A DNA stretch of 64,000 nucleotides from Alcanivorax sediminis (GTDB lineage Bacteria; Pseudomonadota; Gammaproteobacteria; Pseudomonadales; Alcanivoracaceae): the NCBI RefSeq assembly GCF_009601165.1, contig NZ_WIRE01000001.1, positions 1,612,001 through 1,676,000 of the forward strand, written 5' to 3'. The position numbers and the translations under genes are program-made. Numbering within the stretch: the stretch's first letter is position 1; every line of letters begins with the position of its first letter. Of the stretch, positions 1-8,959 are shown piece by piece. The notes beneath the pieces were generated by a model. The model made no database searches. It was given only the letters and a program-made list of their open reading frames with translations, and was not told the origin of the DNA.

Positions 1-150
1 CGAGTTTCGAACGGCAAAATCCGGAATATCCCGGTTGTTCAGGTTTTCGTGACTCGAACCTCGTACCTCGCTTTCTGGAATCAATACCTCCGAGGTTCGG
101 ATTGCTTGCAGGCATACCCTGAAGGGCCCGGAGCGCTCCTGCACTAAGCG
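1..150. repeat. Intergenic repeat DNA, TCGAAAC-type heptamers
   Basis: No gene is visible here. Positions 47-74 hold units of 7 bp (TCGTGAC, TCGAACC, TCGTACC, TCGCTTT) of the same family seen as perfect tandem copies near 35.7 kb. The first bases of the window (CGAGTTTCGA) look like the end of the matching inverted arm, so the left part of the module lies outside the window. REP-like sequence (GCTTGCAGGCATACC) follows at 106-120. Confidence 0.6.
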
Positions 151-606
151 TTAGTCCAGTATGTCGATATCGTCGCCCACTCGGACGACCCCGGTGGACA
201 GGATCTCGCAGCGCAGCCCACCACGGCCCATGAAGGACTGAATGATGCGGGTGGGGGTGAGCTCGCCGGCCAGCAGTTTACCTACTACCGAGCAAGGCTC
301 GCACCGTTCAATACCGCGCACCCGCACCGGGCCGACCATGAACTCGCGGCCTTCCAGGGCATTCAGGTCCACGCCTTTGGTAACGATGTTGCGGCGCAGC
401 TGGTGTGGCTGGACTTCCTGACCAAACTCCTCGTTGAAAGCGTCCACAGCTTCGTGCTCGATCAGGGTCAGCTGTTCTTCGGGTTTGGTGTTCCGCTTGC
501 AGTGACGATCGCCAACAATGCCGCAGCCAGCCCGTAATTGAACGGCTTCATGGCCGGTCATGGGCCCGCGTGACTCGTCAGCGGTGTAGAGGGCGACAAT
601 ATTCAT
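151..606 (-). CDS. MOSC domain protein
   Basis: A 151-residue protein with the features of a stand-alone MOSC domain, the fold found at the C-terminus of molybdenum cofactor sulfurases and in YiiM-type proteins, which handle sulfur or the molybdenum cofactor. The family cysteine sits in RGIERCEPCSVVGK near residue 100, preceded by the NALEG block. The ORF is open further upstream to 765, but that extension runs through repeat DNA, so I place the start at the ATG of MNIVALYTAD. It stands alone between repeat segments and divergent from trpE. The exact substrate is unknown. Confidence 0.8.
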   Translation of the reverse strand: MNIVALYTADESRGPMTGHEAVQLRAGCGIVGDRHCKRNTKPEEQLTLIEHEAVDAFNEEFGQEVQPHQLRRNIVTKGVDLNALEGREFMVGPVRVRGIERCEPCSVVGKLLAGELTPTRIIQSFMGRGGLRCEILSTGVVRVGDDIDILD

Positions 607-754
607 GAAGTATTTGGCCTGACGCCGGAAGCCCGACGCCTGACGATCAATCTGTCCGGTGGATGATGAGTCTAGTCTACATGAGTGTAGCCAGTGTGGG
701 AGCCAGCCTGCTGGCGATATATCACTTGCAGGCATACCTGAAGGGCGTAGGTAG

Positions 755-789
755 ACGTCAGGCATTCAGTGTCTGGCGTCTGGCGTCTG
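755..789. repeat. GCGTCNR-type heptamer array
   Basis: Five 7-bp units in register: ACGTCAG, GCATTCA, GTGTCTG, GCGTCTG, GCGTCTG. Same family as the arrays near 16.95, 40.15, 54.03 and 54.43 kb. It lies in the spacer between the divergent MOSC and trpE genes. No inverted partner is evident on the other side. Confidence 0.55.
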
Positions 790-958
790 CATTGACTACA
801 ATTTCACTCATCGATTTGGTTTGAGAAAGGACGTCCCCTTGGACTGCGCCCCGATCAACAGCTTTGCTTTCCTGTCCGCACCCGCCAGCTGGCGATGGTG
901 ACGCTCCCCCTGTGCCTGCGTTGATGCACTGGCACGCCCCTTTTGCTTCATTTTTCTC

Positions 959-964
959 TACAAT
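959..964 (+). promoter_or_regulatory. Possible -10 element of the trp promoter
   Basis: TACAAT lies 50 bp before the trpE start in an AT-richer patch (TTTTGCTTCATTTTTCTC). I see no good -35 at 16-18 bp, so this is tentative. No Trp-rich leader peptide or attenuator hairpin was found in the spacer. Confidence 0.3.
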
Positions 965-1014
965 CTGCGTTCTCGATATCGGCCTGCCTGGAAAAGGTCG
1001 GATAAGGAAAAACC

Positions 1015-2508
1015 ATGTCACCACAAGAACTGGAACGTTACGCCGAGCAGGGCTATACCCGGGTCCCTTTTGTCCGCGAAGTGCTGGCGGACCTGGATAC
1101 CCCCTTGACGGCATACCGCAAGCTGGCCCAGGGGCCCTACAGCTATCTGTTTGAATCCGTACAGGGCGGGGAGCGCTGGGGTCGTTACTCCATTCTTGGC
1201 CTGCCTGCGTCGGAGGTCATTCGCATCACCGGGCAGACCGTCTCGGTCAGCAATGCCGAGGGGGAAACCCGTCAGGATGTGGACGACCCGATCCGCTGGA
1301 TTGAGGACTACCGTCAGCAATATCAGTCTCCGGAACTGCCTGGCCTGCCCCGTTTCAACGGCGGTCTGGTGGGTTATTTCGGTTATGACAGCGTGCGCTA
1401 TTTCGAGCCCCGTCTGGGGCCCGCTCCGGGCAAGGATGTGCTCGGGGTGCCGGACATCCTGCTGATGCGTTCCGAAGAGGTGGTGGTGTTCGATAACCTG
1501 CGTGGCGCCCTCTATCTGATTGTGCATGGGGACCCCAGAGCAGAAGGGGCGGCGGCCCAGGCGGAGGCACGTCTGGAAGCTCTGGAGCAGCAGCTGCGTG
1601 CGCCGCTGCCCGAGCCAGAACATGTGGTGTACGGCGACCCGGTGGACGAGAGCGATTTCCAGAGTGAGTTCCCGGAAGACCTGTTCAAGGCGGGTGTCGA
1701 GAAGGTGCGCGAGTACATTCTGGCCGGCGACGTGATGCAGGTGGTGCCGGCCCAGCGCATGAGTTGTCCGTTCAAGGCGCCGGCCATGGATCTGTACCGG
1801 GCCCTGCGTTACCTGAATCCGTCACCGTACATGTTCTATCTGGATCTGGACGATTTCCACATCGCCGGGTCCTCGCCGGAGATTCTCGCTCGGGCGGAGC
1901 AGGGCAAAGTGACGGTGCGCCCCATTGCCGGTACCCGCAAGCGCGGTGCCACGGTGGAAGAGGACAACGCCCTGGAAGCCGACCTGCTGGCCGACCCCAA
2001 GGAGATCGCCGAGCATCTGATGCTGATTGATCTGGGTCGCAATGACGTGGGCAGGGTGGCCAAGCCTGGCAAGGTGAGCCTCACCGACAAGATGGTGGTG
2101 GAGCGTTACTCCCACGTGATGCATATCGTGTCCAATGTGGAAGGCGAGCTGAAGGACGGCCAGGGCCCGCTGGATGTGCTCAGTGCTACCTTCCCGGCCG
2201 GTACCCTGAGTGGCGCGCCAAAGATTCGCGCCATGGAAATCATTGATGAACTGGAGCCCACCAAGCGCGGTATCTACGGTGGCGCAGTGGGATACATCGG
2301 GTTTAACGGAGACATGGACACGGCTATCGCCATCCGCACTGCGGTGGTGAAGGACGAGCGACTGTACGTGCAGGCCGGTGCCGGCATTGTGGCCGACTCG
2401 GTGCCCCAGTCGGAGTGGGACGAGACCATGAACAAGGCCCGGGCGGTATTCCGGGCGGTGAATCTGGCTTTGGGTGGTCTCAACCTGGCAGACGGAGGGC
2501 AGCGGTAA
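1015..2508 (+). CDS. trpE: Anthranilate synthase component I
   Basis: Aminase/lyase subunit that turns chorismate into anthranilate, the first committed step of tryptophan synthesis; 497 residues, the usual length. The N-terminal domain carries LFES near residue 45, the counterpart of the LLES tryptophan feedback site. The chorismate-binding domain shows PIAGTRKRG (about 303), [24 protein letters not shown] and [18 protein letters not shown] precedes the ATG. Its stop codon overlaps the trpG start by one base, so it heads a trpEGDC operon; in Pseudomonas trpE is separate from trpGDC. Certain by motif. Confidence 0.98.
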   Translation: MSPQELERYAEQGYTRVPFVREVLADLDTPLTAYRKLAQGPYSYLFESVQGGERWGRYSILGLPASEVIRITGQTVSVSNAEGETRQDVDDPIRWIEDYRQQYQSPELPGLPRFNGGLVGYFGYDSVRYFEPRLGPAPGKDVLGVPDILLMRSEEVVVFDNLRGALYLIVHGDPRAEGAAAQAEARLEALEQQLRAPLPEPEHVVYGDPVDESDFQSEFPEDLFKAGVEKVREYILAGDVMQVVPAQRMSCPFKAPAMDLYRALRYLNPSPYMFYLDLDDFHIAGSSPEILARAEQGKVTVRPIAGTRKRGATVEEDNALEADLLADPKEIAEHLMLIDLGRNDVGRVAKPGKVSLTDKMVVERYSHVMHIVSNVEGELKDGQGPLDVLSATFPAGTLSGAPKIRAMEIIDELEPTKRGIYGGAVGYIGFNGDMDTAIAIRTAVVKDERLYVQAGAGIVADSVPQSEWDETMNKARAVFRAVNLALGGLNLADGGQR

Positions 2509-3101
2509 TGCGTGTCTTGATGATCGACAACTACGACAGTTTTACCTACAACCTGGTCCAGTATCTGCAGGAGCTGGGCGCCGAGGTGCTGGTGCATCGC
2601 AATGACCAGATTACCCTTGAAGAAATCGAAGCCCTTAACCCGGATCGACTGATGGTTTCTCCGGGGCCCTGTACGCCCAATGAGGCCGGCATTTCCATCG
2701 CGGCTATCACGCATTTTGCCGGCAAGTTGCCGATTCTGGGCGTGTGTCTGGGGCATCAGAGTATTGGCCAGGCCTTTGGGGGCAAGGTGGTGCGGGCCCG
2801 CCAGGTGATGCACGGAAAGACTTCGCCGATCTACCATAGTGGGGTGGGCATCTTCCGTGACCTGCCGTCGCCCTATACAGCGACGCGGTACCATTCGCTG
2901 GTGGTGGAGAAAGACAGCCTGCCGGATTGTCTGGAGATTACCGCCTGGACTCAGCACGACGACGGCAGCATGGACGAGATCATGGGCATGCGACACAAGA
3001 CCCTGCCCATCGAAGGGGTGCAGTATCACCCCGAGTCCATTCTCAGTGAGCACGGCCATGCTTTGCTCGATAATTTTCTGAAAGGAGAGCAAGGCGCATG
3101 A
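2508..3101 (+). CDS. trpG: Anthranilate synthase glutamine amidotransferase
   Basis: Class I glutaminase subunit (197 residues) that supplies ammonia to TrpE; the close paralogue PabA does the same for p-aminobenzoate. The catalytic triad is visible: Cys80 in [13 protein letters not shown], then His174 and Glu176 in QYHPES. I chose the ATG at 2508 ([12 protein letters not shown]), which overlaps the trpE stop; the longer in-frame ORF is trpE antisense frame. It overlaps trpD by 4 nt (ATGA), giving tight translational coupling. A dual role in folate synthesis is possible but cannot be judged here. Confidence 0.97.
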   Translation: MRVLMIDNYDSFTYNLVQYLQELGAEVLVHRNDQITLEEIEALNPDRLMVSPGPCTPNEAGISIAAITHFAGKLPILGVCLGHQSIGQAFGGKVVRARQVMHGKTSPIYHSGVGIFRDLPSPYTATRYHSLVVEKDSLPDCLEITAWTQHDDGSMDEIMGMRHKTLPIEGVQYHPESILSEHGHALLDNFLKGEQGA

Positions 3102-4141
3102 ACATTCAGGAAGCGCTGGCCAAGGTGGTCGACCAGATCGACCTGAGCGTGGACGAGATGCAGGACGTGATGCGCCTGATCATGACTGGCGGTGCCACTG
3201 ATGCCCAGATTGGTGGGTTTCTGGTGGCCCTGCGCATGAAGAGCGAATCTCTGGATGAAATTACCGGCGGTGTGCAGGTAATGCGCGAGCTGGTGACGGC
3301 GGTGCCGGTGGCCAACCGCCAGTACCTGGTGGATATCGTGGGTACCGGTGGTGATGGTGCCAACCTGTTCAATGTGTCCTCTGCCAGTGCCTTTGTGGCG
3401 GCGGCGGCCGGTGCCCATGTGGCCAAGCATGGTGGGCGTTCGGTGAGTTCCAGTAGTGGTTCTGCTGATCTGCTGGAAACCGCGGGTATTGCTTTGGATC
3501 TCACTCCGGAGCAGATCGGCAGCTGTGTGGATAATGTGGGTGTAGGCTTCATGTTTGCGCCCAATCACCACAAGGCCATGAAGTATGCGGTAGGGCCGCG
3601 CAAGGATCTGGGTATGCGTACCCTGTTCAATATTCTCGGCCCCATGACCAACCCGGCGGGCGTGCAACGTCTGGTGCTGGGGGTGTTCAGCGAGAAGCTG
3701 TGCCGCCCCATGGCGGAGGTGATGGGCCGTCTCGGTGGTGAGCATGTGATGGTGGTACACAGCAAGGATGGTCTGGACGAGATCTCCCTGGCCACCCGTA
3801 CCCATGTGGCGGAGTTCAAGGACGGTCAGGTCACGGAATATGACGTGACCCCGGAAGATCTCGGTCTCGACTCCGCCTCTCTGGTAGGGCTGGATGTGAC
3901 CAGCGCGGACAGCTCCCTGGCCCTGATCAAGGATGCCCTCGGCAAGCGCTCCACCGAGGCGGCCAACAAGGCGGCGGACATGATTGCACTGAATGCCGGC
4001 GCAGCCATCTATGTGAGCGGCATTACCCGCACTCACAAAGAGGGGGTACGAATGGCGGAAGACCTGATACACAATGGGGAGGCAGCCGAACGCATGCGTG
4101 AGCTGGCTCAGTTCAGTAACGCCCTGAAGGCTGCTGACTAG
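3098..4141 (+). CDS. trpD: Anthranilate phosphoribosyltransferase
   Basis: Transfers the phosphoribosyl group of PRPP to anthranilate, second step of tryptophan synthesis. Full length at 347 residues. The N-terminal helical domain is followed by the PRPP loop [13 protein letters not shown] (about residue 82), then [37 protein letters not shown] and the acidic DGLDEIS motif. It overlaps trpG by 4 nt and is followed by trpC after an 11-nt gap. Confidence 0.98.
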   Translation: MNIQEALAKVVDQIDLSVDEMQDVMRLIMTGGATDAQIGGFLVALRMKSESLDEITGGVQVMRELVTAVPVANRQYLVDIVGTGGDGANLFNVSSASAFVAAAAGAHVAKHGGRSVSSSSGSADLLETAGIALDLTPEQIGSCVDNVGVGFMFAPNHHKAMKYAVGPRKDLGMRTLFNILGPMTNPAGVQRLVLGVFSEKLCRPMAEVMGRLGGEHVMVVHSKDGLDEISLATRTHVAEFKDGQVTEYDVTPEDLGLDSASLVGLDVTSADSSLALIKDALGKRSTEAANKAADMIALNAGAAIYVSGITRTHKEGVRMAEDLIHNGEAAERMRELAQFSNALKAAD

Positions 4142-4152
4142 GGAGAGCCATT

Positions 4153-4950
4153 ATGAGTACAGGGACCATTCTCGACAAAATCATTGCCCGCAAGCAGGAA
4201 GAGATTGCGGTGGGCAAGAACAATTACACCCTGGGTGATCTGCAGTCCATGGCAGAGAATCAGGGCAAGGCCCGTGGCTTTGCCCGCGCCTTGTTCGATC
4301 GGGTGCGTGACAAGCAGCCTGCGGTGATCGCTGAAATCAAGAAGGCATCGCCCAGCAAGGGGGTAATCCGTGATGATTTTGATCCCGTTGCCATCGCCCG
4401 CAGTTATGAAAAAAACGGCGCTGCCTGCTTGTCAGTGCTGACCGATCAGGATTTCTTCCAGGGCCACGACGACTACCTCAGAGCTGCCCGTAATGCAGTT
4501 AGCCTGCCAGTGATCCGCAAGGACTTCATGATCGACCCGTGGCAGATTTTTGAATCCCGAGCTATGGGGGCCGATGCGGTACTGCTGATTGTGGCGGCCC
4601 TGTCTGATGCCCAGTTGGACGAGCTTAACCATGCCGCCCAGCAGGCCGGCTGTGATGTGCTGGTAGAAGTGCATACCGAGGAAGAGCTGGAGCGGGCGGT
4701 GAAGCTGAATGCGGAGCTGATCGGCATCAATAACCGTAACCTGCACACCTTCGAGACCAGCCTGGATACCACCCTGACACTGGCGGAGAAGGTACCCGGT
4801 GATCGCATGATCATCACCGAAAGTGGCATCCACACCGCTGCCGACGTGAAGCTGATGCGCAGCAACGGCATCCATTCCTTCCTGGTAGGCGAGGCGTTCA
4901 TGCGTCAGGACGACCCGGGGGCGGGGCTGAAGGCGCTGTTCTTCAGTTAA
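4153..4950 (+). CDS. trpC: Indole-3-glycerol phosphate synthase
   Basis: TIM-barrel enzyme (265 residues) that closes the indole ring from the carboxyphenylaminodeoxyribulose phosphate product of TrpF. Signature blocks are [17 protein letters not shown] near the N-terminus, [42 protein letters not shown] and [12 protein letters not shown]. It is a TrpC without a fused TrpF domain; trpF, trpB and trpA are not in the window. GGGAGAGCC precedes the ATG. Its TAA stop (4948-4950) lies inside the first AGTTAAC heptamer of the repeat module that follows. Confidence 0.98.
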   Translation: MSTGTILDKIIARKQEEIAVGKNNYTLGDLQSMAENQGKARGFARALFDRVRDKQPAVIAEIKKASPSKGVIRDDFDPVAIARSYEKNGAACLSVLTDQDFFQGHDDYLRAARNAVSLPVIRKDFMIDPWQIFESRAMGADAVLLIVAALSDAQLDELNHAAQQAGCDVLVEVHTEEELERAVKLNAELIGINNRNLHTFETSLDTTLTLAEKVPGDRMIITESGIHTAADVKLMRSNGIHSFLVGEAFMRQDDPGAGLKALFFS

Positions 4951-4995
4951 CAGTTAACAGTTGCGCGGGAAGCGAGGGTGTTAGCGATAAGGTTC

Positions 4996-5028
4996 GAGGC
5001 CGCGCCCGGAATCCGGGGGCGGCTTCGT
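4996..5028 (+). terminator. Terminator-like hairpin after trpC
   Basis: Arms at 4999-5009 (GCCGCGCCCGG) and 5013-5023 (CCGGGGGCGGC) pair with one mismatch around an AAT loop. Only TTCGTTG follows, so the U-tract is poor; probably a decayed copy of the palindrome at 5235-5279. Confidence 0.45.
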
Positions 5029-5052
5029 TGTATGTAACCAGTGCAAGCCGTT

Positions 5053-5210
5053 GTAGGAGCCCAGCTTGCCTGGGCGAACCGTGCGAAGCACGGCACGGTT
5101 GAAGCATGATCGATCAAGGCTGTCAGACCTGGCTTCGCCAGATAACTATGTCGAGGCCTGAAGCTATACCTCGTTTGGGCTCGGATCGCCCAGGCAAGCT
5201 GGGCTCCTAC
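5053..5210. repeat. REP-like inverted pair (GTAGGAGC...GGGCGA)
   Basis: A 25-bp arm at 5053-5077 starting GTAGGAGCCCAGCTTGCC recurs perfectly inverted at 5186-5210. The arm itself folds (CCCAG...CTGGG). Composition and the GTAGGAGC start match the REP/REPIN repeats known from Pseudomonas. No RAYT transposase gene lies in this window. Confidence 0.75.
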
Positions 5211-5234
5211 GGTGGCTTAGCAACACGTTTGTAA

Positions 5235-5279
5235 AAACAAAGAGGCCGCACCCGGGTTCCGGGTGCGGCCTCTTTGTTT
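5235..5279. terminator. Bidirectional terminator, trpC/crp
   Basis: A perfect 21-bp inverted repeat (arms 5235-5255 and 5259-5279, loop GTT) with a GC-rich core (GGCCGCACCCGG) and AAACAAAG/CTTTGTTT tails, so each strand ends in a U-rich run. It separates the convergent trpC and crp genes. Confidence 0.9.
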
Positions 5280-5343
5280 TCAGATCAGGATGGTGCCAAT
5301 CTGCGCAGCTATTAACTATTCATTATTAACTGTTAATTGCTGT

Positions 5344-5973
5344 TTACCGCGTGCCGTAAACCACCATGGTCTTGCCTTTCACGGACACCAGACCCTGTTC
5401 TTCCAGGTTCTTCAGTACCCGGCCCACCATTTCACGGGAACAGCCAACAATGCGGCCGATTTCCTGGCGGGTCACCTTGATCTGCATGCCGTCCGGGTGG
5501 GTCATGGCGTCGGGTTGCTTGCACAGATCCAGCAGGGTGCCCGCGACACGACCGGTAACGTCCAGGAACGCCAGATCACCTACCTTGCGGGTGGTGGCGC
5601 GCAGACGTCCGGCAATCTGGGCGGACACAGCGAACAGGATGTCGGCGTCCTCACGGGCCAGTTGCTTGAATTTGGCGTAGCTGACTTCCGCTACTTCACA
5701 CTCGCTTTTGGCCTTGACCCAGGCAGAACGGGACGGATCGTTTTCGAACAATCCCATTTCACCAAAGAAGTCCCCCTCATTGAGGTAGGCCATAATCATT
5801 TCGCGGCCGTCATCATCCTCAATCATGACGGTCACAGACCCCTTCAGAATGTAATAAAGTGCATCTGACTCATCCCCGGCATAGATAATTGTGCTCTTCG
5901 CCGGATACTTGCGACGGTGACAATTGGCCAGGAAATGGTCCAGATTTGGAATAATTTTGTTGCCTTCAGTCAT
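5344..5973 (-). CDS. vfr: CRP/Vfr-type cAMP-responsive transcription regulator
   Basis: A 209-residue regulator of the CRP/FNR family, closest in character to Pseudomonas Vfr and E. coli CRP. The cAMP-binding beta-roll carries [20 protein letters not shown], including the Glu/Arg/Ser residues that contact cAMP. A long dimerisation helix follows, then a C-terminal helix-turn-helix, [20 protein letters not shown], with the family RExVGR recognition helix. Its position between trpC and the OsmC gene matches Pseudomonas. A palindrome GTCTTA-N5-TAAGAC at 6001-6017 just upstream could be a control site. Whether the ligand is cAMP is inferred. Confidence 0.93.
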   Translation of the reverse strand: MTEGNKIIPNLDHFLANCHRRKYPAKSTIIYAGDESDALYYILKGSVTVMIEDDDGREMIMAYLNEGDFFGEMGLFENDPSRSAWVKAKSECEVAEVSYAKFKQLAREDADILFAVSAQIAGRLRATTRKVGDLAFLDVTGRVAGTLLDLCKQPDAMTHPDGMQIKVTRQEIGRIVGCSREMVGRVLKNLEEQGLVSVKGKTMVVYGTR

Positions 5974-6000
5974 GGGCGCTCAGTCTTAAGCCAGAAAAAT

Positions 6001-6017
6001 GTCTTAGCCAATAAGAC
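6001..6017. promoter_or_regulatory. Palindrome upstream of vfr/crp
   Basis: GTCTTA-GCCAA-TAAGAC, a perfect 6-5-6 inverted repeat 27 bp upstream of the crp start codon. It does not match the CRP consensus TGTGA-N6-TCACA. Role unknown. Confidence 0.35.
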
Positions 6018-6109
6018 CATGGATATTGCCTGTTTTTATCAGACATGCCAAGGGAACTGGCTCTCACTCTCGGTTTTCACGGCTCCAGCGGTGGTAAAGT
6101 CGTGACCAG

Positions 6110-6198
6110 CCCCTCCCAACGGAGGGGCCGGCGGCCAGGTCGTGCCGCAACGGGGGGGGCAGTGGGTGACGAAAAGGGGGTGGCGTAGCCCCCCCCGT
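6110..6198. other. Two G/C-tract hairpins upstream of the OsmC gene
   Basis: First hairpin: CCCCTCC-CAAC-GGAGGGG at 6110-6127. Second: ACGGGGGGGGC at 6150-6160, perfectly inverted at 6188-6198 with a 27-nt loop; each arm has a run of eight G or C. They sit in the spacer between divergent crp and the OsmC gene, about 65 bp before the latter. Homopolymer runs of this length can slip, but no coding frame is involved. Confidence 0.5.
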
Positions 6199-6262
6199 AT
6201 GGTACTCTGCGCGCCTTTTTACGGGGCTTGTTCCCCGGGACGAACAGACTCAGGAGACAGCC

Positions 6263-6679
6263 ATGAAAGCAGTGGTGAAATGGCAGGGAGCGGCCTGCTA
6301 TGAAGGGCAGACCGAAAGCGGCCATACCGTGCTGATGGATGGCCCTCCGGATCATGGTGGCGAGAACCGTGGTCCTCGCCCCATGGAGACACTGCTGCTG
6401 GGTGTGGGAGGCTGTTCCTCCTTTGATGTGGTGCATATCCTGAAAAAATCCCGACAGGACGTGACCGACTGCCGCTGCGAACTGACTGCAGAGCGCGTGG
6501 ATGAAGTGCCGGCGGTCTTCAGCAAGATCCACCTGCATTTCATCGTCAGCGGCAATAACCTGAAAGAGACTCAGGTGAAGCGTGCCGTTGAGCTGTCTGC
6601 CGAGAAATATTGCTCAGCCAGCATCATGCTGGGGCGCGGTGGTGTTGAGATCACCCATAGTTATACCATTGAGGCCTGA
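6263..6679 (+). CDS. OsmC/YhfA-family protein
   Basis: A 138-residue OsmC-family protein, the group of thiol peroxidases and related proteins that use two cysteines. Both are present: LLLGVGGCSSFDVV (about residue 52) and AEKYCSASIML (about residue 115). Overall it resembles E. coli YhfA, whose gene is also next to crp. GACAGCC precedes the ATG, with CAGGAG slightly further up as Shine-Dalgarno. The short length and lack of the longer Ohr motifs favour YhfA over Ohr. Substrate unknown. Confidence 0.88.
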   Translation: MKAVVKWQGAACYEGQTESGHTVLMDGPPDHGGENRGPRPMETLLLGVGGCSSFDVVHILKKSRQDVTDCRCELTAERVDEVPAVFSKIHLHFIVSGNNLKETQVKRAVELSAEKYCSASIMLGRGGVEITHSYTIEA

Positions 6680-6763
6680 TCCTTTCGGTCAGGTTGATCT
6701 TACCCGGGATTCCGGGGTGTGAGGCGAAGCGTTTAACGGCTTCGCAGACAGGTGGTCGCAGTA

Positions 6764-7624
6764 ATGCGGCGTTGTGTTAGTTCTAATGTGGCGGTGAAAC
6801 GCCCATGGGGTACGGCTGTGGTGAAAGATCCCAATCCCAAGATTAAGGTTCACGGTTTCAACAACCTGACCAAATCCTTGAGCTTCAATATCTTTGATAT
6901 TGCTTACGCGAAGACTGAGCAGCATCGTAAGGAATACATCGAATATATTGATGAGCTGTATAACGCTGAGCGTCTCACCGAGATTCTCACCAATGTGACC
7001 AAGATCATTGGCGCCAACATTCTCAATGTGGCTCGTCAGGATTACGACCCGCAGGGCGCCAGCGTGACCATGCTGATTGCCGAGCATGAGTCGCCGCCGG
7101 ACGGTTCTGACTGGGATGAGGAAGCGCCGGGTCCGCTGCCGGATACCGTGGTGGCTCACTTGGACAAGAGCCACGTGACGGTTCACACCTATCCAGAGTC
7201 TCATCCGGACAATGGTATTTCCACTTTCCGGGTGGACGTGGACGTGTCGACCTGTGGGGTTATTTCACCGCTGCGTGCGCTGAACTACCTGATCCACAGC
7301 TTCGACTCCGACATCGTGACCGTGGATTACCGGGTGCGAGGCATGACCCGTGACCTGGATGGTACCAAGCACTACATCGATCACGACATCAACTCGATCC
7401 AGAACTTCCTCACCGAAGATACCCAGAACGCCTATCAAATGATCGACGTGAATGTGTATCAGGAAAACATCTTCCACACCAAGATGCTGCTGAAGGATTT
7501 CGACATCGACAACTATCTGTTCGGTGCCGGTAGCGACGAGTTTGATCAGGAAGAGCTGGATCAGATTGAGGAGCGCCTGAAGACTGAGATGCTGGAGATT
7601 TTCTACAGCCGGAATCTGGGCTAA
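6764..7624 (+). CDS. speD: S-adenosylmethionine decarboxylase proenzyme
   Basis: Pyruvoyl enzyme of the Gram-negative class 1A that makes decarboxylated S-adenosylmethionine for spermidine synthesis. The self-cleavage site is Lys-Ser in [17 protein letters not shown]; the conserved catalytic Cys is in [16 protein letters not shown]. Most of the chain, from [16 protein letters not shown] to IFYSRNLG, matches the family. The start is uncertain. ATG 6764 has AGGTGG 8 nt upstream but gives about 20-25 extra residues, while GTG at 6818 or 6821 gives the usual N-terminus. The gene neighbours crp and coq7 as in Pseudomonas. Confidence 0.93.
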   Translation: MRRCVSSNVAVKRPWGTAVVKDPNPKIKVHGFNNLTKSLSFNIFDIAYAKTEQHRKEYIEYIDELYNAERLTEILTNVTKIIGANILNVARQDYDPQGASVTMLIAEHESPPDGSDWDEEAPGPLPDTVVAHLDKSHVTVHTYPESHPDNGISTFRVDVDVSTCGVISPLRALNYLIHSFDSDIVTVDYRVRGMTRDLDGTKHYIDHDINSIQNFLTEDTQNAYQMIDVNVYQENIFHTKMLLKDFDIDNYLFGAGSDEFDQEELDQIEERLKTEMLEIFYSRNLG

Positions 7625-7694
7625 AAGCAGTTAAGAGTTAATGGTTAACAGTGAATAGCTGCGCGATCAGCGCAGCTGCCAGCTGAAACTACAG

Positions 7695-7727
7695 AGGCCG
7701 CGCCCATAGATTGGGCGCGGCCTTTTT
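7695..7727 (+). terminator. Terminator after speD
   Basis: Perfect 12-bp stem AGGCCGCGCCCA (7695-7706) with TGGGCGCGGCCT (7712-7723), loop TAGAT, followed by TTTTTG. Belongs to the same hairpin family as those at 5.2, 33.4 and 35.8 kb. Confidence 0.88.
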
Positions 7728-7864
7728 GTTTGTGACAACTTTTATTTCGATGCCGCAGTAGGAACGTAGTGTAGTAACGCACGTAGTGCGTGCCCTAAGG
7801 GTGAGCGGAGCGAATAACTCGCCTGCAAGCGATCCGAGCCCTGGCGAGGTAAGGATTCCAGAAG

Positions 7865-7968
7865 CGAGTTACGAGAAGCGAGTTTCGAAAATCAAAAGAT
7901 AATAACCAGGCACGAGGTTTGAGGTTTTGCCTTTCGAAACTCGCTTCTCGTAACTCGAAACTCATTTC
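7865..7968. repeat. Module B2: inverted TCGAAAC-type heptamers
   Basis: Left: CGAGTTA, CGAGAAG, CGAGTTT, CGAAAAT (7865-7892). Right: TCGAAAC, TCGCTTC, TCGTAAC, TCGAAAC, TCATTTC (7934-7968). The inner edges ATCAAAA and TTTTGCC recur in the copies near 35.6 and 42.4 kb. It sits between inverted REP-like arms inside module A2. Confidence 0.75.
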
Positions 7969-8139
7969 CTCGCCAGGGCTCGGGTCGCTTGCAGGCAAGC
8001 TCCTACAGCGGTTTCATCCCTGGCGTCAGGCAGTCAAACAAAATGCCGCATCCGGGATATGGGCGCGGCCTCTTTGTTATCAGTACCTGATGATGTTTGG
8101 CGCCACGCTGTTAACTGTTCACTATTAACTGTTAACTAA

Positions 8140-8802
8140 TCAAACCCGGTAGGTCGTAAACGTCATCACCTTGCTCATCAATGTCATGGCATGGCGGATA
8201 GGGGGGGGGAGGTCAGCGCCGCCGGCGTCTTTGGCGGTGACGGCGTGCTTGAGCTCGTCCGTGCGCATTTGCTCGAGAATGGCGCGGGTGCGCAAGTCAC
8301 TTTCCGGTACCTGGAACAGATGGGACTCCAGATGTTTCACCACCTGGTTTTCCGTTTCGGAGACAAAGCCCAGGCTCCAGCGATCACCAATCAATCCGGC
8401 AGTGGCACCCATGGCATAACTCATGGCGTAGAAGATCGGGTTGAGCTTGCTGGGAGTGCCCCCCAGTTCGCGAATACGCTCTTCACACCAGGCCAGATGA
8501 TCCTCTTCCTCTTTGGCCGCTTCTTCCATGGCATGGCGGATATGCGGCAGGCTGGCGGTACTGGCCTGGCCCTGGTAGAGCGCCTGGGCGCAAACTTCGC
8601 CCGTATGATTGATTCGCATCAGCCCCATTACATGACGACGATGATCCTTCGGCAGATTGCCAGGCTGGGCCACCCCGCCCGGGCTGTCCGGCGTGGCGGT
8701 GGGTTCGCGTTCCGCCTGAATGGTGCCCGGTGTCAGGGTGCGCAGGGCATTGTCGGCACGGGCCAGCAGGCGATCGAGAGGAGAAAGTCGGCGTTCGGTC
8801 AT
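8140..8802 (-). CDS. coq7: 2-nonaprenyl-type demethoxyubiquinol hydroxylase
   Basis: Carboxylate-bridged di-iron hydroxylase (220 residues) that adds the C6 hydroxyl in ubiquinone synthesis. The iron ligands are visible: Glu in [12 protein letters not shown], Glu and His in [12 protein letters not shown], Glu in [14 protein letters not shown], and Glu and His in [10 protein letters not shown] chose ATG 8802 (MTERRLSP) over an upstream GTG at 8817. The stop codon falls in the last heptamer of module A2. Pseudomonas also has this gene next to speD and vfr. Confidence 0.95.
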   Translation of the reverse strand: MTERRLSPLDRLLARADNALRTLTPGTIQAEREPTATPDSPGGVAQPGNLPKDHRRHVMGLMRINHTGEVCAQALYQGQASTASLPHIRHAMEEAAKEEEDHLAWCEERIRELGGTPSKLNPIFYAMSYAMGATAGLIGDRWSLGFVSETENQVVKHLESHLFQVPESDLRTRAILEQMRTDELKHAVTAKDAGGADLPPPIRHAMTLMSKVMTFTTYRV

Positions 8803-8959
8803 GGCTATATGCTTCACACAGCATGCAACAGGCTTGCACGCAGGGTTGGTTACAGAGATTCTAGTGTAGCCGAAGCCAGTGACTTCAGCATTTGATTCAA
8901 CACAATAACAAGGACATTACAGCGCCGCGTGAAGCTGCGACGCCTGTTGCGTACTCCAA

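Larger units (their letters stand above)
4945..5343. repeat. Module A1: inverted AGTTAAC-type heptamers filling the trpC-crp spacer
   Basis: This 393-bp gap has no gene. Left array: two AGTTAAC units (4945-4958) then AGTTGCG. Right array: CTATTAA, CTATTCA, TTATTAA, CTGTTAA (5309-5336), the inverse of the left type and preceded by CTGCGCAG. Between them are a short terminator-like hairpin, a pair of REP-like arms (5053-5210) and a long bidirectional terminator (5235-5279). The module runs from the stop codon of trpC to within a few bases of the stop codon of the convergent crp gene. Confidence 0.8.
7629..8142. repeat. Module A2: nested inverted heptamers in the speD-coq7 spacer
   Basis: This 515-bp gap between convergent genes has no gene. 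Outer left array: AGTTAAG, AGTTAAT, GGTTAAC, AGTGAAT (7629-7656) followed by AGCTGCG. Outer right array: CTGTTAA, CTGTTCA, CTATTAA, CTGTTAA (8108-8135), then CTAATCA, whose last three bases are the coq7 stop codon. Inside lie a terminator (7695-7727), REP-like arms (7821-7849 and 7968-7996, 28 of 29 matching) and, inside those, a TCGAAAC-type inverted pair (7865-7968). A decayed terminator copy is at 8044-8075. Confidence 0.8.

Noticed and set aside
864..1014. Trp leader peptide and attenuator before trpE
   Set aside because: The only short frame (MHWHAPFASFF) has a single Trp codon and runs into trpE; no alternative hairpins or U-run are visible.
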